NCBI RefSeq assembly: GCF_029946515.1
Contig: NZ_JARZHH010000096.1
Span: forward strand, 1-32,650
Source: Polyangium sp. 6x1
GTDB lineage: Bacteria > Myxococcota_A > Polyangia > Polyangiales > Polyangiaceae
Direction: 5' to 3'
Length of the DNA stretch: 32,650 bases
The notes under the pieces were generated by a model, which was given only the letters and a program-made list of their open reading frames with translations, was not told the DNA's origin and searched no databases. Numbering within the stretch: the first letter of the stretch is position 1; every line of letters starts with the position of its first letter. The translations under genes and the position numbers were made by a program. This document shows positions 7,645-14,573 of this stretch, piece after piece.

Positions 7645-8829
7645 ATGCGCAAACCACCCGCCCCGCTCTCCCTCCTGCCGGCGATCGCCATCGTCGCCGC
7701 CGCCTGCGGCCAATTCGTCTCGCTGGGCGGCGGCAGCGGCAGCGGGGGAGCGGGCGGCGGCCCAGATCCGGGCCATCCCACGAGCAGCACGAGCGACAGC
7801 GTCACCACGAGCTCCACGACCGGGAGCGGCGCCGGCGGGAGCGGCGCCGGCGGCGAAGGCGGGGCGTTGCCGGACGGCGGCAGCAGCAGCAGCAGCGCCG
7901 GCGGCAGCAGCGGCGGCGACCCCGGGACCTCGCCGTGCGACGACGACCTCGCCTTCGACGACGCAGATCCATTCCACGCCGCAAAGGCCATCGAGCTTTG
8001 CACGCTCGCCGAGGGCCCGGACGGCGCAGGCTTGCAAGACGCCCGCTGGGTGCTCCCCGACGGCACCCCCATTCCCTCGGGATACGAAGCTCCCTACGCA
8101 CTCGGGCACGGCCTCTTCGACAGCTTCGGCCCAAACGTGCTCCCGCGAGCAGGAAAACGATTGCTCGCACTCTCCAGCGGCGCCGCCCGCCGCCCCGGCG
8201 AAGCGGGTTACCAGACGCCATTCAGCGGTTATGCCAAGGGCTATCTGCACGCCGCGCCGGAGGGTTTTCCAAAGCCCTCGCCGGCCTGCCCGGGGGTCAT
8301 CACCGGCCAACCCTACGACGGCGTGGCGCTGGAGGTGACGTTACGCGCGCCCATCGGCACCGTCGGCTTCGCATTCGAATTCAACTACTACACGGCCGAG
8401 TTCCCATCCTTCACCTGCTCCACATTCAACGACGCCTTCGTCGCACTGCTCTCCCCCACGCCCCCGGGGCAAACCGACGGAAACATCTCCTTCGACGGCC
8501 AGGGCAACGTCATCAGCGTGAACAACGTCTTTCTGGACGTATGCACCTGCCAGAACGGCCCGCCCTGCGCCGTCAGCGGCATGGTTTACCCTTGCAGCCT
8601 CGGCACGGGCGAGCTCTCGGGCACAGGATACGACGCGGCGCAGGGCAGCGGCGCCACAGGCTGGCTCACAACCACCGCGCCCATGCAAGGCGGCAAGACG
8701 TTCACCGTCCGTTTCGCCGTCTACGACTCGGGCGACGCCATCCTCGACAGCGCCACGCTCATCGACCGTTTCCGCTGGATCAACACGGGCGAGCCAGTCG
8801 TGGAGACCTATCGGCCCGTGCCTCCCTGA
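7645..8829 (+). CDS. surface lipoprotein, choice-of-anchor L-like domain (second of a tandem pair)
   Basis: The 394-residue protein is a paralogue of the gene just upstream. It has a signal peptide with lipobox IVAAAC, a Ser/Gly-rich stalk of different composition, and then a domain nearly identical in layout, including NYYTAEFPSFTCSTFNDAF and the motif SVNNVFLDVC. Compared with its neighbour it has an insertion with additional cysteines after that motif (CTCQNGPPCAVSGMVYPC), which may form an extra disulphide-bonded loop. The stalks have diverged more than the domains. Only 11 bases separate it from its paralogue, so it is probably co-transcribed, perhaps with the sigma and TPR genes. The tandem arrangement indicates local duplication. 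Confidence 0.88.
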   Translation: MRKPPAPLSLLPAIAIVAAACGQFVSLGGGSGSGGAGGGPDPGHPTSSTSDSVTTSSTTGSGAGGSGAGGEGGALPDGGSSSSSAGGSSGGDPGTSPCDDDLAFDDADPFHAAKAIELCTLAEGPDGAGLQDARWVLPDGTPIPSGYEAPYALGHGLFDSFGPNVLPRAGKRLLALSSGAARRPGEAGYQTPFSGYAKGYLHAAPEGFPKPSPACPGVITGQPYDGVALEVTLRAPIGTVGFAFEFNYYTAEFPSFTCSTFNDAFVALLSPTPPGQTDGNISFDGQGNVISVNNVFLDVCTCQNGPPCAVSGMVYPCSLGTGELSGTGYDAAQGSGATGWLTTTAPMQGGKTFTVRFAVYDSGDAILDSATLIDRFRWINTGEPVVETYRPVPP

Positions 8830-8849
8830 GCATGGATTTCATCGAGGGG

Positions 8850-9144
8850 GCGCCTCGCCGGGGCGCTGCCCCGGGCCCCGCGGGGGCTATCCGCCCCTCG
8901 ACCCGGACCAGGGCCAGCCCTGGACCTCTGGGCATCGACTGCGCGAAGCGCAGTCGATGCGGGGAGAGTTTTTTTAAGCTGTTCGCCCCTTCTTTCCAGG
9001 GCCAGCCCTGGACCTCTGGGCATCGACTGCGCGAAGCGCAGTCGATGCGGGGGAAGTTTTTCAAGCTGTTCGCCCCTTCTTTCCAGGGCCAGCCCTGGAC
9101 CTTTGGGGGAAGAACTGCGCAACGCGCAGTTCTTCCCACAGGCC
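8850..9144 (+). repeat. palindrome-rich repeat block, left copy (with internal tandem duplication)
   Basis: The block begins 20 bases after the lipoprotein gene. It contains a GC-rich outer end (8850-8890), a small palindrome CCAGGG/CCCTGG, and perfect 12-bp hairpins at 8933-8959 and 9021-9047 (arm CATCGACTGCGC, loop GAA). A third hairpin lies at 9106-9138 (core arm GAAGAACTGCGC, loop AAC, stem extended to 15 bp). A unit of about 88 bases starting at CCAGGG (8908) is repeated at 8996, and a partial third unit starts at 9083. The entire block recurs inverted at 10798-11004 with only one 88-base unit. It may be a REP/BIME-like family or a miniature mobile element; no transposase gene is present. 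Confidence 0.9.
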
Positions 9145-9228
9145 GTCGCTGGTACCACGTCGCCAGGTGAACCCTTGGCGCGGCTGTCTTGGTTGGCAGG
9201 GGCGGTTGCGGTCTTGCATCGGCCGTTC

Positions 9229-9341
9229 GATGAACTGCGCGGAGCGCAGTTCATCGACCACGAGTCCAGCGCTTGCGCTGGTCCGGGTCCCGGGGCGGAC
9301 AGCCCCGGGTGGGGCCTGGGGCAACGCCCCAGCGAGACGCC
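9229..9341 (+). repeat. palindrome-rich repeat, diverged inner copy
   Basis: A third copy in the same orientation as the block at 10798-11004. It has a hairpin at 9229-9255 (arms GATGAACTGCGC and GCGCAGTTCATC, loop GGA). A second palindrome at 9266-9281 (CCAGCGC/GCGCTGG) replaces the CCAGGG/CCCTGG palindrome of the other copies. The GC-rich end (TCCGGGT through AGACGCC) also corresponds. Arms differ from the other copies but pairing is kept, which argues that the folded structure matters. Confidence 0.75.
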
Positions 9342-10065
9342 TTCGAGAAGCGACCCATGCTCAGCGAGGGTCGAGCGACGGCTCTGGTGGTGGCAAAGCG
9401 GGTTGCGTGCTGCCCGAGGCACGACGAGGAAGGCACGGGGGTTCCGTATGCGTGACCCTGACCCGAGCGCGGGAGGGAGGCGGGCTCGCGGGCCGCGGGG
9501 TGGATCCGGGCGAAGGAGGGCGCGGGGGTCTTCGTTTGGAACTCGCGCGCGGACCAAAGAGGGCGCGGGGGGCTTTGGGTCGCGCGTGGCCCGCACGCGA
9601 GGAGGTCTGGGGGCTCGATGCGCGCGGCGCGAGCGGCGATCGAGGCGGGCTGGGCCCTTCTGCTTTGCGGTGCGGGTCGCGAGGAAAGAGGGCTACGACC
9701 TTTCGTGTCGGCGTCGACATGCGGGAGGAAGAGGGGCACGACCTTTTGGATCGAGGTTCGCATTGCGACGTTCGAGGGCGGCATGGGGCCGTCGTCGGGT
9801 TCGGGTCGGCGCCTTCGAGGGGCGGAGGCTTCGAAGTTCGTGTGTGAGAACGAGGCGGCGAGGGGGAGCTGCGGATTTGTTCGCGAGCGAGAAGGAAGTG
9901 GCGAGGCTGAGGGGGTCCCGGGTCGGCGTTCGAGTGAGGCGCGGCGAGGGGGGCGGGCGCCTCGGCTGGGGGTCGAACGGGGGACGGGGTGGGGGAGAGA
10001 GGGGCCAGGGGGGAGGTTCGACCTGGGGGGCGGGGGCGGGGGCCGCTGCGGGGGCGGGGGCGGGG
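9342..10065. other. G-skewed non-coding stretch downstream of the minus-strand sigma gene
   Basis: About 720 bases in which I find no convincing gene; all open frames are Arg/Gly/Ser low-complexity. The plus strand is strongly G-rich, with 37 G against 9 C in 9961-10020. It ends in runs of four to six G separated by single C (10025-10065) directly next to the sigma stop codon. Degenerate purine-rich motifs recur, such as GAGGAAGAGGGG. The transcript reading out of the sigma gene would be C-rich and G-poor, the composition favoured by Rho, and the plus strand could form G-quadruplexes. Both roles are inferred. Confidence 0.6.
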
Positions 10066-10605
10066 TCACGCGAGCGCGAGTGTCTTCAAGTGCTCCCGGG
10101 CGAGGCGCAGGCGGCTGTAGACAGCCTTCGCCTTGACCCCGAGCGACGCGGCAATCTCCGCGATCGACCATCCCTCCAGATACGGAATCACCGCGTCCCG
10201 GATGCGCGGGCCGATCTTCGCCAAAAATCGCTTGAGCCGGAAGAACCCGTACGTCGCGTGCAGCAGCTCCTCCGGTGACGAGGTGTCTTCCTGCTCGGCG
10301 AAGTCCTCCGCGAGTCCCGTGAAGACCTCTCGCTCGTGACGCAAGAGCTTCCGATAATTGCTCGCACGGTTGAGCCCGATCACCAGGAGCCACGGGCGGG
10401 CCTGCTCCGGCGTCACGAGACAGTCGAGCCGGCGCCAGGCCGTGAGGAAGACCTCCTGCACGAGGTCATCCACGTCGCGGGACGGGATGGCCTGACCGAG
10501 AAGAAGGCGACGCAGGAAATTGCGGTGTTCGAGGTAAAGACGCCCAAGCAGGGCGTGCGCCGCCGTAAAGTTTGCCGGCGGCGGATGGAGCGGTATCGTA
10601 GCCAT
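10066..10605 (-). CDS. ECF-family RNA polymerase sigma factor
   Basis: About 179 residues. Sigma region 2 includes VDDLVQEVFLTAWRRLD, followed by ARPWLLVIGLNRASNYRKLL. Region 4 is a helix-turn-helix at SIAEIAASLGVKAKAVYSRL near the C-terminus. Two ATG codons lie close together (complement of 10609-10611 and 10603-10605). The inner one is preferred because GGAG is eight bases upstream of it but only two from the outer. No anti-sigma gene adjoins on this strand. The gene sits alone between two inverted copies of a palindromic repeat block, and downstream is the G-skewed non-coding stretch. Regulation is unknown. Confidence 0.85.
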   Translation of the reverse strand: MATIPLHPPPANFTAAHALLGRLYLEHRNFLRRLLLGQAIPSRDVDDLVQEVFLTAWRRLDCLVTPEQARPWLLVIGLNRASNYRKLLRHEREVFTGLAEDFAEQEDTSSPEELLHATYGFFRLKRFLAKIGPRIRDAVIPYLEGWSIAEIAASLGVKAKAVYSRLRLAREHLKTLALA

Positions 10606-10797
10606 ACTCATGACTCCGGTTCGGTCGGGGTTGTGGGGAGACGCCGGTCGGTGTTCCTGCACCGGCTGGCGTCGCTTGCTTTGTCTCATGAATTGCCGTC
10701 GAAGGCAATGGCAAAAAGGTTGAATGGGTTCGTCGCGGGAGAACCCACGGAAGCCAAGACAGCGGCATGACAGTCTCGCCGGCACCGCGGTCCCACC

Positions 10798-11004
10798 GGC
10801 CTGTGGGAAGAACTGCGCATCGCGCAGTTCTTCCCCAAACGGTCCAGGGCTGGCCCAGCAAAGAGGGGGCGGACAGCTTGAAAAACTTTCCCCGCATCGA
10901 CTGCGCTTCGCGCAGTCGATGCCCGGAGGTCCAGGGCTGGCCCTGGTCCGGGTCGAGGGGCGGATAGCCCCCGCGGGGTCCGGGGCGGCGCCCCGGCGCG
11001 GCGG
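10798..11004 (-). repeat. palindrome-rich repeat block, right (inverted) copy
   Basis: The reverse complement of this segment closely matches 8850-9144 but carries a single 88-base unit. Hairpins lie at 10805-10835 (core arm GAAGAACTGCGC, loop ATC) and 10895-10921 (arm CATCGACTGCGC, loop TTC). The CCAGGG/CCCTGG palindrome and the GC-rich outer end (through 11004) are also retained. The two blocks form a large inverted repeat around the sigma gene. The outer end stops about 25 bases before the putative promoter of the kinase gene. Confidence 0.9.
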
Positions 11005-11028
11005 CTCTTCGCCAGCGGCTTCGCTCGT

Positions 11029-11037
11029 GGTAGCGTC
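11029..11037 (+). promoter_or_regulatory. GGTAGCGTC motif, putative -10 region for a leaderless transcript
   Basis: Third exact copy of the 9-mer. It ends six bases before the GTG at 11044, the same spacing as at 2765/2780. There is no Shine-Dalgarno sequence before the GTG, which supports leaderless initiation. The motif lies just outside the right repeat block, so the repeat does not separate promoter from gene. Confidence 0.4.
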
Positions 11038-11043
11038 TTCTGC

Positions 11044-14000
11044 GTGAAGGGCGACACGGAGCGCGACGAGAGCCTGAGCCGCGAGGACGTCCCGACGAAG
11101 GTTGATGGGCCGCGCAGTGTGAGGCCGAGTGCGCCGCCGCCTGGGCCTGCTGTCTCCGCGGGCGCTACCATTGCTGGTCGGTATCGGCTCGAGCGAAAGC
11201 TTGGCTCGGGTGGCATGGGTGAGGTGTACCTTGCCCGCGACGCTTGGAAAAACATCCGCGTGGCGGTCAAGATCCTGCATCGCCGCATGGCGGACAACCT
11301 TACGGTTGTGAACCGCTTCCGCCGTGAGGCGCGCATCATGCGCGAGCTCTCGAGCCCCCATGCTGCGGTCATCTACGATTTTGGACAAACGGACGACGGG
11401 GCGCTCTACCTCGTCATGGAATACCTCGAGGGGGAGACGCTTGGCGGCTTGATCGAGCGGGAGGCGCCGCTTGCTCCTGCGCGTGTTACGCGCATCGCGC
11501 TCGACCTCCTCGATGTCCTCGCGGACGCCCATCGCCGTGGCGTCGTCCACCGTGACATCAAGCCGCAGAACGTCTTCCTTGCGCGGGCTGCGGGCAAGGA
11601 TGGGGACTTCGTGGTCAAGCTCCTCGATTTTGGCATCGCCAAGCTCGAGGACCACGAATCCACCGAGCTCACCGAGACGGGCGCCGTCTGGGGCACGCCT
11701 CGCTACATGAGCCCGGAGCAGGCAAAGGGAAAACCCATCGATCGCCGCAGCGACCTCTATTCGCTCGGGGCCATGATGTACCGCGCGCTCACGGGGGAGC
11801 CTCCGTTCGAGGGGGCGAGCGTGGCTGAGCTCTCCTATGCGCTCACGCACAAGGCGCCGATCGCGCCTGAGAAGCGCCGCCCTGATCTCGGCATTCCCCT
11901 CGAGCTTGGGCGCGTCGTGATGCGCGCGCTCGAAAAGGATCCGAATGCGCGGTATTCGACGGCGGCCGAGATGGCCGAGGATCTCCGGGCGCTCCAGAGC
12001 GAGCCTCTGCCGGCGCCCGTGGCGGCGCCGGGCCGGATTGCGGCGTTCTTGATGCGCGGGTGGATCCTCGCGACCTTGCTCTTCACGCTCGTCGCGCTGG
12101 CGGAGTTTCCCCAGGTCGCGCGCGCCACGTTCCCCGGCTTCACGGTCGAGGCGGGGCTGCTCGTCTCGGCCGTCGTCGAGCCGACCTGGCCTGGGATCGA
12201 GCGCGGCATCGAGCCCTACGACGGCCTGCTCGCCGTCGATGGCAGGACCGTGCGTCGCGGCAGGGACGTGCATGAATACGTGCATCGGCTCGCGCCGGGT
12301 ACGCTCGTGAATTACACCCTCCGGCGCGGCGATCGCACGTTCGACGTGGCGGTGCCGGTCACGCCGTTCGGCTGGGCCTCGCTGCTCAAGCAGTATGCCT
12401 CGGGCCTCGTCGCTGCGATCCTGTTCCTCCTCGTCGGCGGCGTCGCCGGCTGGAAACGGCCCACTTTGCGACCCGTGCAGGCGCTCGTGGCCTTCACCAG
12501 CGCCGTCAGCCTCTTCCTCATTGCCTCCGTCGATTTCGATCTCGTCGACAGCGCGTTCACCTGGCTCTATTACCTCGGCTGCTCGACGACCGGCGCGGCC
12601 GAGGTCCACCTCGCGCTCGCGTTCTCCGGCCTCTTCGGCGCCACGCAAAAGCGGCGCTGGCTCCTCTGGATCCCGTATCTGCCGGCGATCGCGTTGCTCG
12701 TCACGTGGAGGACCGCCGGCGCCGATCCTGCCATTGGGAACGCCTGTACGCGGGCCGGCGTCGGCATGATGCTCCTCGGGCTCCTCGCGCTGCTCGGCTC
12801 CTTTCTTTACATGCGCTTCCGGGGCCGGACGCTCTCCGCGCGGCAATCGGCGCGCTTCATGTTGTGGTCCGCGGGCCTCTCCGTCCTGCCGTGCGTCGTG
12901 CTCCAGCTCGTGCCGATCAGCCTCGGCCTCCACACCTCCTCCGTGGCCGGCTTGAGCTGGGTCGCGATGTTCCCCTTGGCGGGCTTTCCGGCGGCGTTTG
13001 CGCACCAGATCCAGCGCCGGCAGATGTTCGACGTCGACGTCGCGCTCCGCGAGGTCTCCCGTGTCCTCGCCATGCTCGTCGTGCTCGGCGCCGTGTTCGC
13101 CGCCGCGGCCTTCTCGTTCGGCGGGATCGCTTATGCGTTCGCCGGCTCGGAGGTCATGTACCTCGGCCTCGGCGCCGTCGCGGGCGTCGCCGCGGTCGTG
13201 GCGGCGGCGGAGCCCGTCGCGCTCCGCCTCCGCCGCCTCGTCGAGCGCCGCGCCCACGTCGACGCGGCCTCCGTGCTCGACGAGCTGGCCGGCGCCGTGT
13301 CCAATGCCGCCTCCGAGGACGAGGTCGTCACCTTGCTCTTCGACACGATCCGGCGCGGCTTCTCCCCGCGCACCACGCGCCTCCTCGAGCGCGGCGATGG
13401 CGGCATTTACTGGGCGCGCGTCCCCGGCGCGCCGCCCTCGCAATCGATGACGGGCCCGCGCTCCGGGACCGGCCCGCGCTCCCTCGCCGGGCCCCGCGCG
13501 GACGTCGACGGCGATTTCAGCGGCGCGACCCGCGAGCCCGCGAATGGCACGCCGGTGGACGAGATTCGCCGGCGCATCACGCGCCTCGGCCATTTCGATG
13601 CGCATGCGTTCCTGGTCCTGCCGCTCGATTCTGCCGAGGGCGCGGCCGGGGCCGCGGCGGCGCCGGCGTCCGTGGTCGTCGTGGGCGCGCGCTCCGACGG
13701 CAAGGCGTATTCGTCGTATGACGCCGCGCTCGTCGCGGGGCTCTTGCGGATCGCGGCGCTCCGCCTGCATGCGCTCGGCGAGCGCGCGGACGCCGAGCGA
13801 AGGCTTTTGCTCGAGCGTTGCTTCGGCCCGGAGCGCGGCGAGGCGGGCGCGCCGGGGGCCGAGCTCGTCGGGGGCGTGCCCGCGCGTGGCCTCGCCACGG
13901 CGCTCGTGCTCCGTTTCTCCGGGCTCGACATGGCCGCGGACCGCCTCCCGCCGCGTCGATTCAAAGTCCTCGTCGACGAGCTCTCCGAGGCCGCGGCGAC

Positions 14001-14427
14001 GGCGGCGTTCACCATGGCCGGCACGATGCACGCGTCACGCGGGGACGAGATGCTCTTCGCGTTCGGCGCGCTCGGCGAGGATCGCAGCGCGGTCGAGCTC
14101 GCCTCCATGCACGCGGCGCTTCATCAAATCGAGCAGACCGCCGAGATCGCGGCCCGCCACGGGGCGCCGTTCGTCCGCGCCCGGGTCGGCGTGGCGCGGG
14201 GCCTCTTGACGGTGGGGACCTTCGGCGCGCCCTTTCATTCGCATTGCATGATCCTCGGCGCGGCGGTGCAGGAGGCGACCGAGCTCGCGGGCGCGGCGCG
14301 GGACGGAGAAGTCCTCGTCGACAAGGACGTCGCGCGCGCAGCCGAGGAAGCCGGGACGATGATCATCGAGGCTTTGCCGGCGCACCGCGGGGCTCGGGGC
14401 TCGCGCGTCTCGCGGCGAGAGGGATAA
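11044..14427 (+). CDS. Ser/Thr protein kinase fused to PDZ-like, polytopic membrane and degenerate cyclase-like domains
   Basis: The 1,127-residue protein starts at GTG. The Hanks-type kinase domain (~45-315) looks complete: glycine loop GSGGMGEV (54-61), Lys76 in VAVK, His169-Arg-Asp171 followed by IKPQN, Asp195-Phe-Gly197 and Ser-Pro-Glu (223-225). A membrane segment (~337-357) leads to a PDZ-like region (~372-440; GIERGIEPYDGLLAVDGRTV). About eight further hydrophobic segments follow (~448-725), then a GAF-like region and a C-terminal class III nucleotidyl-cyclase-like domain (~905-1110). In that domain the second metal Asp is kept (GDEMLFAFG) but the first is replaced in LRFSGLD. The usual Asn and Arg of the NxAxR motif appear as Gln and Glu in AAVQEATELA. 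The protein therefore probably signals by phosphorylation, with the cyclase-like domain as a sensor or scaffold. It is transcribed alone. Confidence 0.9.
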   Translation: MKGDTERDESLSREDVPTKVDGPRSVRPSAPPPGPAVSAGATIAGRYRLERKLGSGGMGEVYLARDAWKNIRVAVKILHRRMADNLTVVNRFRREARIMRELSSPHAAVIYDFGQTDDGALYLVMEYLEGETLGGLIEREAPLAPARVTRIALDLLDVLADAHRRGVVHRDIKPQNVFLARAAGKDGDFVVKLLDFGIAKLEDHESTELTETGAVWGTPRYMSPEQAKGKPIDRRSDLYSLGAMMYRALTGEPPFEGASVAELSYALTHKAPIAPEKRRPDLGIPLELGRVVMRALEKDPNARYSTAAEMAEDLRALQSEPLPAPVAAPGRIAAFLMRGWILATLLFTLVALAEFPQVARATFPGFTVEAGLLVSAVVEPTWPGIERGIEPYDGLLAVDGRTVRRGRDVHEYVHRLAPGTLVNYTLRRGDRTFDVAVPVTPFGWASLLKQYASGLVAAILFLLVGGVAGWKRPTLRPVQALVAFTSAVSLFLIASVDFDLVDSAFTWLYYLGCSTTGAAEVHLALAFSGLFGATQKRRWLLWIPYLPAIALLVTWRTAGADPAIGNACTRAGVGMMLLGLLALLGSFLYMRFRGRTLSARQSARFMLWSAGLSVLPCVVLQLVPISLGLHTSSVAGLSWVAMFPLAGFPAAFAHQIQRRQMFDVDVALREVSRVLAMLVVLGAVFAAAAFSFGGIAYAFAGSEVMYLGLGAVAGVAAVVAAAEPVALRLRRLVERRAHVDAASVLDELAGAVSNAASEDEVVTLLFDTIRRGFSPRTTRLLERGDGGIYWARVPGAPPSQSMTGPRSGTGPRSLAGPRADVDGDFSGATREPANGTPVDEIRRRITRLGHFDAHAFLVLPLDSAEGAAGAAAAPASVVVVGARSDGKAYSSYDAALVAGLLRIAALRLHALGERADAERRLLLERCFGPERGEAGAPGAELVGGVPARGLATALVLRFSGLDMAADRLPPRRFKVLVDELSEAAATAAFTMAGTMHASRGDEMLFAFGALGEDRSAVELASMHAALHQIEQTAEIAARHGAPFVRARVGVARGLLTVGTFGAPFHSHCMILGAAVQEATELAGAARDGEVLVDKDVARAAEEAGTMIIEALPAHRGARGSRVSRREG

Positions 14428-14573
14428 GCCTTCCTCCGTCCGCCCGCTTGTCCCTGATTTCCTGCCTGCGAATTCCTTTCGACGAAGGGCCTCCCTCGCG
14501 TGGACGCGCCGCGGGCACCTCCTAGAATGGCAGGGCGCCGGCAGCGCCACGCGCTCGGCGGGGAGCGGACATC

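Noticed and set aside
4460-7657. Minus-strand open frame of more than 1,000 codons across several plus-strand genes
   Set aside because: The plus strand carries clear signal peptides, a sigma factor and coupled genes in this interval. The long antisense frame is low complexity (Arg/Gly/Ala) and results from high GC at codon position three.
9103-10278. Plus-strand open frame across the G-rich region
   Set aside because: The translation is Gly/Arg/Ser low complexity, overlaps palindromic repeats and the sigma gene, and has no plausible start or domain.
8850-11004. CRISPR array
   Set aside because: Repeats are few, palindromic, about 88 bases apart with nearly identical intervening sequence, and there are no cas genes.
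10612-14031. Minus-strand extension of the second ECF sigma gene by more than a thousand residues, through the kinase gene
   Set aside because: The extension is Arg/Glu/Ala-rich, runs through the repeat block and mirrors the kinase gene. The sigma domain itself begins only at ~10605.
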